A DNA stretch of 64,000 bases from the NCBI RefSeq assembly GCF_024347415.1, contig NZ_AP025477.1:558001-622000 (forward strand), in the 5' to 3' direction. Positions 17,116 through 25,397 of this stretch are shown piece after piece (the first letter of the stretch is position 1; each line of letters opens with the position of its first letter). The translations under genes and the position numbers were made by a program. Under the pieces are notes generated by a model that searched no databases, was not told the origin of the DNA, and saw only the letters and a list, made by a program, of their open reading frames with translations. Origin of the DNA: Vibrio crassostreae. GTDB lineage: Bacteria; Pseudomonadota; Gammaproteobacteria; Enterobacterales; Vibrionaceae.

Positions 17116-17628
17116 TTGTATTTATATGCGGGATTTTTCTTTCTAAGAACTGTTATAACGCAGTTGAGTTCATCAGCAAGAGGTAGTATAGATATTCAAA
17201 TTTTAGTAACTGTCCTATCGGGTGTAAGTGTTTTTATTTTTGGGCAAATAGTACTAAAGCTCTTTATTGAACCCGTTGTTACTCTAAAGGCTACATTTGG
17301 TGAAATTTCAGGGTTGTTTCTACGAGAGCAACCAAAAATAATTGGCGCAGTCGCTAAAAGTGAAACTCGTGAGGATATGTTTAGGTTCGCTTCATTGTTG
17401 TTGGCGCAAAAGAGTGCAATTCCTTTATATTGCTTTACTCGTTTGTTGTTTGGTTTGCCTAGTGAGAAGGCATTGGTATCGGCAGCTTGTTCGTTGAATC
17501 TTTTAGGCTCAATAACTAACGAGAAAGCGCTTGATATTGCGGGTAAAAATAAGTACAAGTTTGTGCTCGAATCAATGAAAAACATATCTAATAAGCTAAA
17601 AATCATCACTGATTACACAACGTTATAA
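17116..17628 (+). CDS. Orphan membrane-anchored protein, cassette-like
   Basis: A 170-residue frame in AT-rich sequence. I do not recognise the family. The N-terminus has two hydrophobic segments (about residues 3-15 and 28-50, LVTVLSGVSVFIFGQIVLKLF), followed by a soluble, mildly basic region. The nominal start at 17116 is TTG with no clear ribosome-binding site, so the true start is uncertain. The stop codon is followed within a few bases by an attC-like repeat. The low GC content and the repeat suggest this gene was acquired as an integron cassette or a relic of one. Confidence 0.5.
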   Translation: MYLYAGFFFLRTVITQLSSSARGSIDIQILVTVLSGVSVFIFGQIVLKLFIEPVVTLKATFGEISGLFLREQPKIIGAVAKSETREDMFRFASLLLAQKSAIPLYCFTRLLFGLPSEKALVSAACSLNLLGSITNEKALDIAGKNKYKFVLESMKNISNKLKIITDYTTL

Positions 17629-17745
17629 CAAGTTATTTAAGAGTGATTCACCACGCTTGGTATTCTTGGTTTAAGTCTAGTTCGGCGTTTACGGCGTCCA
17701 AATAAAGTGTAGTGTTGGTGTGGCGTCACCTTAATTGGAGGTGAT
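17620..17745 (+). repeat. Integron attC-like site (Vibrio superintegron repeat relic)
   Basis: Starting GTTATAACAA immediately at the stop of the preceding gene, the region contains AAGAGTGATTCACCACGC, GGTTTAAGTCTAGTT, GTTTACGG and finally GTCACCTTAATTGG. The order and spacing resemble Vibrio superintegron repeats (TAACAA start, internal GTTTAAGTTTAGTGTTTACGG-like core, and a right arm complementary to the left arm). Left TTAAGAGTGAT and right GTCACCTTAA are roughly complementary, as in an attC hairpin. The expected GTTRRRY right core is degenerate. Recognition is by memory of the repeat family. Confidence 0.45.
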
Positions 17746-17779
17746 GAGTTTTAGCAAGGTACAGCACTTTGAGGTAAGA

Positions 17780-18313
17780 ATGAAAGAAGTCTTCACAATT
17801 GTAGCATCTAGTAGCGTCTTGCTTGGGTTGATAGCGTATTTAATCAAATCTGTAGTCAAACAATACCTAGACAAAGATTTGAAGGTTCATGAAGCTCAAT
17901 TACAAGCAAAAGCTGAGTTGCAACTTACTAAGTTCAAAGATGATCTTGAAAGAGATAGAACAAGGGTTCAAATCTCCTATAGTGGTATATTTGAGCGACA
18001 AGCTAATGTCATTATTGAACTTTATAGCAAAGTTATAGCACTAGAAGGGCGATTGAATGACGGTATCTCAACCCCAGATACGAGAGAAGAATTTCATGAT
18101 TTAGTGCTCCAGTTTCGCGCTTATTATCACGAAAATAGAATATTACTTCCCGAAATTCTTGATGGTCTAGCTGGTGAAATATTAGGATTTGCGATCAACA
18201 TATATTCTGAATCATCGGGTGGGAAAGTACCACAAGATCTGTACTTTGCAATGAAGGATGCCAAAGACGAAGCCATTCGTAATATAAGGCGCCTTTTGTC
18301 CACAAACTCATAA
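17780..18313 (+). CDS. Orphan single-pass membrane protein with coiled coil
   Basis: About 177 residues starting at ATG 17780, preceded by TGAGGTAAGA; upstream in-frame starts at 17735 and 17744 are possible. One N-terminal transmembrane helix (VASSSVLLGLIAYLIKSVV) leads into a charged coiled-coil stretch (LKVHEAQLQAKAELQLTKF), then a helical domain with repeated Tyr/Leu/Arg. This layout is common in uncharacterised bacterial proteins, and I assign no function. The gene directly follows the attC-like repeat and is followed by another TAACAAAC sequence and hairpin, consistent with a mobile cassette. Composition is AT-rich like its left neighbour. Confidence 0.65.
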   Translation: MKEVFTIVASSSVLLGLIAYLIKSVVKQYLDKDLKVHEAQLQAKAELQLTKFKDDLERDRTRVQISYSGIFERQANVIIELYSKVIALEGRLNDGISTPDTREEFHDLVLQFRAYYHENRILLPEILDGLAGEILGFAINIYSESSGGKVPQDLYFAMKDAKDEAIRNIRRLLSTNS

Positions 18314-18350
18314 CAAACCACTATGGCGCCAACACCAATTTGGCGCTATC
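18314..18350 (+). repeat. Hairpin after the second orphan gene
   Basis: Directly after the stop codon, ATAACAAACC is followed by ATGGCGCCAA and TTGGCGCTAT (9 of 10 positions complementary) separated by CACCAAT-type sequence. There is no clear T-run. It could be a weak terminator or the left part of a truncated attC site. Confidence 0.4.
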
Positions 18351-18404
18351 TATCTTGTCCATACCATCACTGCTTAGTTTCAAATCCAGTGCGATATAAG
18401 CCTC

Positions 18405-18512
18405 TCACTGCCACAAAGCCAGCAGAAAAACAAAAAGACCAATCCCAAGCGTGACTTTTAAAAGCAAGCCAAGAGGGGCCCCACCTTTTGGTGCTTTGTT
18501 GCAACATCCCAT
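18405..18512 (-). CDS. 35-residue membrane protein with N-terminal Cys-Cys
   Basis: A short frame, MGCCNKAPKGGAPLG followed by a single hydrophobic helix (LLLKVTLGIGLFVFLLALW) and one terminal Gln. AGGAAAC lies 4 nt upstream of the ATG read leftward from 18512, a good ribosome-binding site. The twin Cys at positions 3-4 followed by Lys/Gly/Pro and one transmembrane helix looks like a genuine small inner-membrane protein. A function is not recognisable. It is too short for standard gene callers and may be conserved in Vibrio. Confidence 0.6.
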   Translation of the reverse strand: MGCCNKAPKGGAPLGLLLKVTLGIGLFVFLLALWQ

Positions 18513-18603
18513 AATTGTTTCCTCATTCATCGTTGGATTCATTTCACCTTAAACCTTTCCCTTACGGTAAGGTCAATGCATTTGTTGACGTTGAATTTCA
18601 GAA

Positions 18604-18637
18604 AACAAAAAGGCGAACCGTTTGGTTCGCCTTTTGT
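18604..18637. terminator. Bidirectional terminator of the GGCGAACC type
   Basis: AAAAAGGCGAACC pairs with GGTTCGCCTTTTG around a GTTT loop. It is flanked by A- and T-runs and so is functional on both strands. It sits between the 35-residue membrane protein and the 51-residue secreted peptide gene, and may terminate the latter's leftward transcript. Confidence 0.85.
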
Positions 18638-18782
18638 TATGTTTTTCAGCTTAGCGTCGTGGTCAAAAGTCAACAATACAACGTAGACTGTTATTACCTA
18701 GCATTAGCTAGAAATAATATACCAGCTTTCAATATCTTTTCGTTAGAGCGAAAAGCATTCTTCTATGAACTTGTTTCTTAAT

Positions 18783-18938
18783 TTACCAGCAAGTTACATT
18801 TCCCCACGCATCTTTGCTACATGTTTGAGTTTCGCTTGTTGGTGACGGATTGTTGTTACAACCAAATGTTGTATCACAGTGCCCTGCAAATACAGTGGTT
18901 GATGTAGATAGTAAGATTAGTGCGCATAGTTTTTTCAT
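18783..18938 (-). CDS. 51-residue secreted peptide with four cysteines
   Basis: The frame starts at the ATG read leftward from 18938 (AAGAGAATCAAA upstream). A signal peptide (KKLCALILLSTSTTVFA, cleavage before Gly-His) leaves a mature peptide of about 32 residues containing HCDTTFGCNNNP and TCSKDAWGNVTCW. The four Cys of the mature part could form two disulfides. No family was recognised. An upstream in-frame ATG at 18989 would spoil the signal peptide. Neighbouring AT-rich orphan genes suggest it belongs to the same accessory stretch. Confidence 0.65.
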   Translation of the reverse strand: MKKLCALILLSTSTTVFAGHCDTTFGCNNNPSPTSETQTCSKDAWGNVTCW

Positions 18939-19141
18939 TTTGATTCTCTTTACTCTTAGCGTGAATTTTCCCATTGAACTATAAATCAACGATTTTAAAA
19001 TAAAGGGTAGCGTCCTTTATTTGGAGTTTATAGTAATTTATTCGAAAATAAAAGAGGCTAGCTGTTTAGGTCAATAATTGCGGAACACTATCTTACGAAT
19101 GTCTAGTTCAATGTATCAGTAAATACGATTTGTCTAAAAAC

Positions 19142-19173
19142 AAAAAAGCGAACCAAGTGGTTCGCTTTTGTTT
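19142..19173 (-). terminator. Terminator of the glyA-gcvH-gcvP transcript
   Basis: AAAAGCGAACC and GGTTCGCTTTT around an AAGT loop, 20 bp past the gcvP stop codon. Read leftward, the stem is followed by a T-run. Same recurrent sequence type as at 14414 and 18604. Confidence 0.9.
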
Positions 19174-19191
19174 ATCTAATATCTACAAAAA

Positions 19192-22071
19192 TTAGTCTTC
19201 GTAGTTATCGATGCTTGGGCAAGAACAGATTAGGTTACGGTCGCCGTATACGTTGTCTACACGGTTAACTGTTGGCCAGTACTTCGAGTTCTTGGTTGCT
19301 TTCGATGGGAAGCAAGCCAGTTCGCGAGAGTAAGGGCGATCCCATTCTGCGCCTGAAAGGTCAACTTGCGTGTGCGGTGCGTTCACTAGAGGGTTGTTGT
19401 CTAGTGGCCATTCACCCGCTTTCACAGCTGCCATTTCGTGACGGATTGCGATCATCGCTTCACAGAAACGGTCTAGCTCTTCTAAATCTTCTGATTCCGT
19501 TGGCTCTACCATCAGTGTGCCAGCTACTGGGAAAGACATAGTAGGCGCGTGGAAACCGAAGTCCATTAGACGCTTAGCAATATCTTCTTCGCTGATGCCT
19601 GTGTCTTCTTTAAGCGGACGAATATCGATAATACATTCGTGCGCTACGCGGCCGTTAGTGCCACGGTAAAGAACAGGGTAGTGAGGACGTAGTTTTTCCA
19701 TCACGTAGTTCGCGTTTAGAATCGCTACTTTCGTTGCGTCTGTTAGGCCAGGTTCGCCCATCATTGCAATGTAAGCCCAAGAGATAGGTAGAATTGAAGC
19801 ACTACCTAGATCTGCAGCTGATACCGCATAGTCAGAACCTTGTACACCGTTTTCGATGTGACCTGGTAGGAAAGGTGCTAGGTGCGATTTAACGCCGATA
19901 GGACCCATACCCGGACCGCCACCACCGTGTGGGATACAGAATGTTTTGTGTAGGTTCAAGTGAGATACGTCTGAACCGATGAAGCCAGGTGAAGTTAGAC
20001 CTACTTGAGCGTTCATGTTCGCGCCGTCTAGGTAAACCTGACCGCCCGCTGCGTGTACTTGTTCACACACTTCTTTCACTTGCTCTTCGTATACGCCGTG
20101 CGTAGAAGGGTAAGTGATCATGATGCTTGATAGGTTTTCTTTGTGCTTCTCGATTTTTGCTGCTAGGTCTGTCATGTCGATGTTGCCATCTTCATCACAC
20201 TTAACAACCACTACCTTCATTGAAACCATAGATGCTGTTGCAGGGTTAGTACCGTGCGCAGAGCTTGGAATCAGACAAACGTTACGGTGACCTTCACCGC
20301 GGCTTGCGTGGTAACGTTGAATCGCGATTAGACCTGCGTATTCACCAGATGCACCAGAGTTAGGCTGTAGTGAGAAATCGTCGTAACCGGTAATTTCACA
20401 AAGCTTCTCTTTAAGATCTTTCGCTAGCGCTGTGTAGCCCGCTGCTTGCTCTAGAGGTGCGAATGGGTGAATTGAACCAAACTCAGGCCATGTTACTGGG
20501 ATCATCTCTGCAGCAGCGTTCAGCTTCATCGTACAGCTGCCCAGTGGGATCATGCCGTGCGTTAGTGAGAAGTCTTTGTTCTCAAGCTGTTTTAGGTAAC
20601 GCATCATTTGCGTTTCGCTGTGGTGCGTATTGAATACTGGGTGAGTTAGGAACTCTGATTCACGACGGCAGTTTTCTGGAATTGCTGCAAACTCATTTGA
20701 TGCAATGTCAGAAGATAGTGCTTGAACGTCTTCTTTCACGTCGAAGATTGCGAACAGTGCGTTCACGTCGTCGATCGTTGTTGTTTCATCTAAGCTGATA
20801 CCGATCTTACCTTTAAGAAGGCGAAGGTTGATGTCTGCTGCTTGCGCTTTCGCGTACAGTGCATCAGTCTTCTCTTCAGAGTTGATGGTGATGGTATCGA
20901 AGAAGCTGTTGTTCGTTAGCTCGTAACCCGCTTTAGTCAGGCCAGCCGCTAGGATAGCTGTCATGTGGTGTGTACGACGAGCAATAGTACGTAGGCCTTC
21001 TGCCCCGTGGTAAACCGCGTAGAAAGACGCCATGTTTGCTAGAAGTGCTTGAGCTGTACAGATGTTTGATGTCGCTTTCTCGCGGCGGATGTGTTGCTCA
21101 CGAGTTTGCATTGCCATACGTAGCGCTTGGTTACCGTGAGTATCGATAGAAACACCGATTACACGACCTGGCATTGTACGCTTATGCTTTTCACGAGTAC
21201 CCATGAATGCAGCGTGTGGACCGCCGTAACCCATAGGAACACCGAAACGTTGTGCTGAACCGATTACTACGTCTGCGCCCATTTCGCCCGCAGGCTTAAG
21301 TAGAGCAGAAGCAAGTAGGTCAGTAGCAACTGTAACTAGTGTTTTGTTAGCTTGAGCTTTCGCAATGATATCTGTTAGATCACGAACTTCGCCTGTTGTG
21401 CCAGGGTATTGAACTAACGCACCAAATACGTCTTGCTCTGGAAGTGTTTCAAGAGCGCCAACCATGACTTCAAAGCCGATGTACTCAGCACGAGTTTTAA
21501 CAACTTCTAGTGTTTGAGGGTGAACATCGTCAGCAACGAAGAATACTTTGCTCTTGCTTTTACCAGCACGCTTACACAGTGTCATCGCTTCGCCAGCCGC
21601 TGTCGCTTCATCAAGAAGAGACGCGTTCGCGATTTCCATGCCTGTAAGGTCCATTACCATTTGTTGGTAATTTAGTAGAGCTTCAAGACGACCTTGAGAG
21701 ATCTCTGGTTGGTATGGTGTGTAAGCTGTGTACCAGCCTGGGTTCTCTAAAACGTTACGTAGAATAACGTTTGGAGTGAATGTGTTGTAGTAGCCTTGGC
21801 CAATGAAAGTACGTTTCACTTGGTTTAGGTTAGCGATCTCTTTAAGAGAGGTCAGCATGTCCATTTCGCTCAGTGGCGCAGCAAGTGTCATTGGTTTTTC
21901 AAGGCGGATTTGTGCAGGAACCGTTTCGTCGATCAGTGCTTCTAAGCTAGTCGCGTTGATCGCTTCAAGCATTTTTTGCTGGTCTGCTTTATTAGGGCCG
22001 TTATGACGAGCAACAAACTCGTTTTGAGTACCCAGGTCTTTCAGTAATTGGCTTTGAAGTAATTCAGTCAT
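19192..22071 (-). CDS. gcvP: Glycine dehydrogenase (decarboxylating), P protein
   Basis: A 959-residue PLP enzyme of the glycine cleavage system. It decarboxylates glycine and passes the aminomethyl group to the lipoyl arm of GcvH. The PLP lysine is Lys709 in [18 protein letters not shown], followed by the glycine-rich segment. The N-terminal half shows the homologous non-catalytic fold (FARHNGP start, [20 protein letters not shown]). Length and both halves match the fused single-chain P protein of Gammaproteobacteria. It is the last gene of a leftward glyA-gcvH-gcvP unit, 89 bp after gcvH with a hairpin between, and ends at a strong terminator. Confidence 0.98.
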   Translation of the reverse strand: MTELLQSQLLKDLGTQNEFVARHNGPNKADQQKMLEAINATSLEALIDETVPAQIRLEKPMTLAAPLSEMDMLTSLKEIANLNQVKRTFIGQGYYNTFTPNVILRNVLENPGWYTAYTPYQPEISQGRLEALLNYQQMVMDLTGMEIANASLLDEATAAGEAMTLCKRAGKSKSKVFFVADDVHPQTLEVVKTRAEYIGFEVMVGALETLPEQDVFGALVQYPGTTGEVRDLTDIIAKAQANKTLVTVATDLLASALLKPAGEMGADVVIGSAQRFGVPMGYGGPHAAFMGTREKHKRTMPGRVIGVSIDTHGNQALRMAMQTREQHIRREKATSNICTAQALLANMASFYAVYHGAEGLRTIARRTHHMTAILAAGLTKAGYELTNNSFFDTITINSEEKTDALYAKAQAADINLRLLKGKIGISLDETTTIDDVNALFAIFDVKEDVQALSSDIASNEFAAIPENCRRESEFLTHPVFNTHHSETQMMRYLKQLENKDFSLTHGMIPLGSCTMKLNAAAEMIPVTWPEFGSIHPFAPLEQAAGYTALAKDLKEKLCEITGYDDFSLQPNSGASGEYAGLIAIQRYHASRGEGHRNVCLIPSSAHGTNPATASMVSMKVVVVKCDEDGNIDMTDLAAKIEKHKENLSSIMITYPSTHGVYEEQVKEVCEQVHAAGGQVYLDGANMNAQVGLTSPGFIGSDVSHLNLHKTFCIPHGGGGPGMGPIGVKSHLAPFLPGHIENGVQGSDYAVSAADLGSASILPISWAYIAMMGEPGLTDATKVAILNANYVMEKLRPHYPVLYRGTNGRVAHECIIDIRPLKEDTGISEEDIAKRLMDFGFHAPTMSFPVAGTLMVEPTESEDLEELDRFCEAMIAIRHEMAAVKAGEWPLDNNPLVNAPHTQVDLSGAEWDRPYSRELACFPSKATKNSKYWPTVNRVDNVYGDRNLICSCPSIDNYED

Positions 22072-22118
22072 GATATGTTCTACTTTCTCTCTGGAGCCGT
22101 GAGCTAGCCCCTAAAATT

Positions 22119-22140
22119 AAGCTGCTCAAAAGAGCAGCTT
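22119..22140 (-). other. Intercistronic hairpin between gcvH and gcvP
   Basis: AAGCTGCTC and GAGCAGCTT form a perfect 9-bp stem with an AAAA loop. Read leftward, it is followed by AATTTT. It resembles a partial terminator or an RNA-stabilising element that could set the high GcvH to low GcvP ratio. Confidence 0.65.
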
Positions 22141-22160
22141 TATCGTAATGAGGTTACCTA

Positions 22161-22541
22161 TTAGTCTTCTTCGATAGAGCTTAGGTATTCTTCCGCATCC
22201 TTAAGGTTGTCTAGTTCAGACGCATCAGACATCTTCACTTTAACAATCCAACCACCTTCATAAGATTCTTCGTTAATTAACTCAGGGCTATCTTCTAATT
22301 CTTCGTTGATTTCTACGATTTCGCCAGAGATTGGTGCGTAGATATCAGAAGCTGCTTTCACTGATTCAACTAGAGAGAAGCTTTCGCCAGCTTCGATTTC
22401 GTCTCCAGTGTCAGGCAGGTCAACAAACACAACGTCACCTAGCATCTCTTGAGCGTGCTCAGAAATACCGATAGTTACAGTACCGTCACCGTTGTCTTTT
22501 ACCCACTCGTGGCTGTCTGCAAACTTTAGTGTATTGTCCAT
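22161..22541 (-). CDS. gcvH: Glycine cleavage system H protein
   Basis: A 126-residue acidic lipoyl carrier that shuttles the aminomethyl intermediate between the P, T and L proteins. The lipoylated residue is Lys62 in [16 protein letters not shown]. The C-terminal [15 protein letters not shown] segment is typical. Length is standard. It lies 51 bp after glyA on the same strand and 89 bp before gcvP. A purine-rich GGAGAATAAG ribosome-binding site precedes the start. A hairpin downstream may cause partial termination so that H protein is made in excess. Confidence 0.98.
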   Translation of the reverse strand: MDNTLKFADSHEWVKDNGDGTVTIGISEHAQEMLGDVVFVDLPDTGDEIEAGESFSLVESVKAASDIYAPISGEIVEINEELEDSPELINEESYEGGWIVKVKMSDASELDNLKDAEEYLSSIEED

Positions 22542-22592
22542 TGCTTATTCTCCAAAAATTTATGAGGTTTTAATTTAAATCTTAAAAACGGT

Positions 22593-23885
22593 CTAACGGT
22601 AAAGAGGGAAGCGCTTGCAAAGCTCTTTAACTTGCTTGCGAACACGTTGCTCAACTTCAGCGTTGCCTTCAGGGCTTTCAACTAAGCCATCAAGTACATC
22701 GCCGATCCATTCACCGATAAGTTTGAATTCTTCAGTGCCAAAACCACGACTGGTTCCAGCTGGCGTACCTAAACGAATGCCAGAAGTAATCATAGGCTTC
22801 TCTGAATCGAATGGTATACCATTTTTGTTACATGTGATCCCTGCACGCTCTAATGCTTCTTCAGTTACGTTACCTTTCAAGCCCTTAGGACGAAGGTCAA
22901 CCAGCATTAGGTGCGTGTCTGTTCCGCCAGTCACAATGTCACAACCGCGAGTTTGCAACACTTCAGCAAGAACTTTTGCGTTGTCGATCACTGAATCAAT
23001 ATAAGTATTAAATTCTGGGCCAAGTGCTTCGCCAAACGCCACTGCTTTAGCCGCGATTACGTGCATGAGTGGGCCGCCTTGTAGGCCAGGGAACACTGCA
23101 GAGTTGATCTTTTTGTTGATGTCTTCGTGGTTCGTCAGAATCATACCGCCGCGTGGGCCACGAAGGGTTTTGTGCGTTGTTGTAGTAACAACGTGTGCGT
23201 GTGGTAGAGGGCTAGGGTGAGCACCTGTCGCGATAAGACCCGCGATGTGTGCCATATCAACCATTAGGATTGCGCCAACTTCGTCAGCGATTTCACGGAA
23301 CTTAGCGAAATCAATAATGCGTGGGATAGCACTACCACCAGCAATAATCATTTTAGGTTGGCTTTCGATCGCTAAAGCGCGAACTGCTTCGTAATCGATT
23401 TCAAGAGTGTCGCGGTCTACGCCGTATTGAACTGCGTTGAACCATTTACCAGACATTGCAGGACGTGCACCGTGTGTAAGGTGACCACCAGCGTCAAGAG
23501 ACATACCTAGGATAGTATCGCCAGGTTGAAGTAGGGCAAGTTTAACTGCGCCGTTTGCTTGAGCGCCAGAGTGAGGCTGTACGTTTACGTATTCACATTT
23601 GAACAGCTGCTTAGCGCGTTCGATTGCGATAGCTTCTACTGTATCTACATGCTCACAACCACCGTAATAACGACGGCCTGGGTAGCCTTCAGCGTATTTG
23701 TTGGTTAGGCAAGTGCCTTGAGCTTGCATTACTGCTTTAGAAACGATGTTCTCAGAAGCAATAAGTTCGATTTGTTCGTTTTGACGAGTGTTCTCTGCTT
23801 GGATTCCAGCAAATACTGCGTCGTCAGTCGCAGATAGGTTCGTAGAGAAAAAACTGTCTAAGCTATGGTTTTGGTAAGCGTTCAT
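22593..23885 (-). CDS. glyA: Serine hydroxymethyltransferase (gcv-linked copy)
   Basis: A 430-residue PLP enzyme interconverting serine and glycine while loading or unloading methylene-tetrahydrofolate. The PLP lysine is Lys239 in [16 protein letters not shown]. The substrate-binding [22 protein letters not shown] and PHSGAQAN motifs are all intact. Gene order with gcvH and gcvP means glycine-derived C1 units can be combined with another glycine to make serine. Vibrio also have a housekeeping glyA elsewhere, so this is likely a catabolic or glycine-linked second copy (glyA2); that is from general knowledge. A PurR-like site lies about 70 bp upstream. Confidence 0.97.
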   Translation of the reverse strand: MNAYQNHSLDSFFSTNLSATDDAVFAGIQAENTRQNEQIELIASENIVSKAVMQAQGTCLTNKYAEGYPGRRYYGGCEHVDTVEAIAIERAKQLFKCEYVNVQPHSGAQANGAVKLALLQPGDTILGMSLDAGGHLTHGARPAMSGKWFNAVQYGVDRDTLEIDYEAVRALAIESQPKMIIAGGSAIPRIIDFAKFREIADEVGAILMVDMAHIAGLIATGAHPSPLPHAHVVTTTTHKTLRGPRGGMILTNHEDINKKINSAVFPGLQGGPLMHVIAAKAVAFGEALGPEFNTYIDSVIDNAKVLAEVLQTRGCDIVTGGTDTHLMLVDLRPKGLKGNVTEEALERAGITCNKNGIPFDSEKPMITSGIRLGTPAGTSRGFGTEEFKLIGEWIGDVLDGLVESPEGNAEVEQRVRKQVKELCKRFPLYR

Positions 23886-24326
23886 TGTCGAGACCTTTCA
23901 TTAAGCTAATGGTGATTGTTTTTATAGTCCATTAGGTCTTACGTTGATTTCTGCATCGGTATCGTTTGCGCTATATAGGTATAGATAAACGTGAATTGCG
24001 TTATAAATATACTCTTACAGCGTATAAGCGATCGTTGTAGGGTCAATGCAGCACGAATTGTTTCCCAAAAAGTTCGGGTAAAAAACAGCTCTTACAAATG
24101 TTAAATCTATCATTTGCTGCAAGCTGAAGTAGCATCTCTTCATCTAACAAGTCGATAACATAGCTCCGATAAAATCAATTTTCAACAAAAATTTCCAATA
24201 GGAAACAACTTTTCTCGTTTTGCTACAGGGAGCACGCTTTATTTCTGTGTGTGCTCTTTAATCAACAAAGCGCTTCATGCAACAATGAAATGAATAGACA
24301 GGAAGTAAGAAAATAATGAGGGACCT
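23886..24326. other. Divergent regulatory region between glyA and the XRE-cupin regulator
   Basis: A 441-bp AT-rich region with no credible gene. It contains a PurR-like site at 23957-23972 and a stem (TAATGG/CCATTA, about 23904-23932) in the glyA leader. GAGCAC/GTGCTC near 24230-24255 forms a stem upstream of the regulator gene. I searched by eye for the glycine riboswitch consensus and did not find it. Both promoters must lie here. Confidence 0.5.
23957..23972 (-). promoter_or_regulatory. PurR-like operator upstream of glyA
   Basis: Read leftward the site is AGCGCAAACGATACCG, close to the PurR consensus (ACGCAAACGTTTTCGT) in its left half and centre but weaker in the right half. Its position, about 70 bp before the glyA start, suits repression. 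In E. coli PurR represses both glyA and gcv genes. Confidence 0.45.
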
Positions 24327-24950
24327 ATGTCAGAAGACATTTATGATGAGTACCCATCTTTAACGTTGGCGAAAGAAACGTTAGACCAGAATATAGAACC
24401 ACTTAGGCTAGGCCAGCGTATTAAAGATATCCGCGGCAAGCTTGGGATTACGTTAGAAGAAGCAAGCCAAAGAACTGGCTTGGCGCGTTCTACGCTCAGC
24501 AAAATCGAGAATGAACAAATCTCACCAACCTTTCAGGCTATGCAAAAACTGGCGATGGGTTTGCAAATTGATATGCCGCAACTCTTTGAGCCACCAAGGA
24601 AAAAAGTCGCAACAGGACGTCGCGACTTAACCAAAGCAGGTCAGGGCAAACCTCACCCTACACCGACTTATGAGCATGAACTACTTGCGACTGAGCTTTC
24701 TAATAAGAAGATGATGCCGTTCAAAAGCCGCGTAAGAGCGCGTACTTTTGAAGAATATAATGATTGGGTTCGTCACGATGGTGAAGAGTTCTTAATGATT
24801 ATCTCTGGTGATGTGATGTTCTACTCAGAATTCTACGAACCCGTACCTATGAGTGAAGGGGATAGCATGTATTACGATGCCAATATGGGCCACATGTTGA
24901 TTTCTACTAGTACAGAAGATGCACTGATTTTGTGGGTGACTGCAAAATAA
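24327..24950 (+). CDS. XRE-family regulator with C-terminal cupin domain
   Basis: A 207-residue regulator. An N-terminal helix-turn-helix occupies about residues 28-82 (LGQRIKDIRGKLGITLEEASQRTGLARSTLSKIENEQISPTFQ), and a cupin sensor domain about 125-205 (DGEEFLMIISGDVMFYSE...EGDSMYYDANMGHMLIS). Proteins of this layout commonly bind a small molecule in the cupin and control adjacent catabolic genes. Lying between divergent glyA-gcvHP and co-oriented gcvT, it is a strong candidate for the local regulator of glycine cleavage, instead of an E. coli-like GcvA. Ligand unknown. The ATG at 24327 is preceded by GAGGGACC. Confidence 0.9.
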   Translation: MSEDIYDEYPSLTLAKETLDQNIEPLRLGQRIKDIRGKLGITLEEASQRTGLARSTLSKIENEQISPTFQAMQKLAMGLQIDMPQLFEPPRKKVATGRRDLTKAGQGKPHPTPTYEHELLATELSNKKMMPFKSRVRARTFEEYNDWVRHDGEEFLMIISGDVMFYSEFYEPVPMSEGDSMYYDANMGHMLISTSTEDALILWVTAK

Positions 24951-24979
24951 GTTAACAAAATTAGAATTTCTTATAGTGA

Positions 24980-24995
24980 ATGCAAACGTTTGCTT
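24980..24995. promoter_or_regulatory. PurR-like palindrome between the regulator gene and gcvT
   Basis: ATGCAAACGTTTGCTT contains a perfect GCAAACGTTTGC palindrome, nearly identical to the PurR consensus. It lies 30 bp after the regulator gene and upstream of that gene's terminator, about 400 bp before gcvT. It is a good PurR match, but its position makes direct promoter repression of gcvT uncertain. Confidence 0.5.
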
Positions 24996-25018
24996 TTGTT
25001 TCTAACGTTTGCCAAATG

Positions 25019-25057
25019 ACGCGATATTGATGTGAAAATCATCAATATCGCGTTTTT
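25019..25057 (+). terminator. Terminator of the XRE-cupin regulator gene
   Basis: A perfect 14-bp stem (ACGCGATATTGATG with CATCAATATCGCGT) around a 7-nt loop, followed by TTTTT. Very strong intrinsic terminator separating the regulator transcript from gcvT. Confidence 0.95.
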
Positions 25058-25397
25058 GTATGTATCGAATAATTGTTTTTAAATTGTTAAATGTCACATT
25101 TTGAGCTGTTTTAATCTTGTTAAGGGTGTAAAACTGACTCAGGCTTGTTTACTATAGTGAACACGGTTTACTCATGTTGATTGAAGTTTACTGAAGTGAA
25201 TTCTTAGAAAGTGAGTTGTAGAGCTTTTGTACAGCTATCTATTTTTATAACGCTAACTATATAAGCCTATATAAAAGACATCACTTTTTACTATCTACTG
25301 TTTCTAATGCTGAGACCTAGCGTTAGAAGCGACTCTAAATAGAGATATAAGCGGCAGATTCGATTTGGAAAGCCTGCAACGCTTCATGGAGAATAAA

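Larger units (their letters stand above)
24951..25397. other. Intergenic region before gcvT
   Basis: Contains a PurR-like palindrome (24980-24995), the regulator gene's terminator (25019-25057), then about 340 bp of AT-rich sequence expected to hold the gcvT promoter. An in-frame TTG upstream of gcvT (25365) and a nearby ATG are not convincing starts. No glycine riboswitch consensus is visible. Confidence 0.5.

Noticed and set aside
17196..17609. 137-codon minus-strand frame antisense to the first orphan gene
   Set aside because: The plus-strand frame has coherent transmembrane segments and ends at the attC-like repeat; the antisense frame lacks a ribosome-binding site. Confidence in choosing the strand is moderate.
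18515..18781. 88-codon plus-strand frame between the small membrane protein and the secreted peptide gene
   Set aside because: It runs through the bidirectional terminator stem, has no domain-like composition and overlaps the promoter side of the 35-residue gene. It looks like chance.
24080..24255. Possible small RNA gene between glyA and the XRE regulator
   Set aside because: A single GAGCAC/GTGCTC stem without a proper terminator or promoter is not enough.
23886..25397. Glycine riboswitch upstream of glyA or gcvT
   Set aside because: Looked for because many gcv operons have one, but the conserved aptamer segments and tandem arrangement are not present in either leader.
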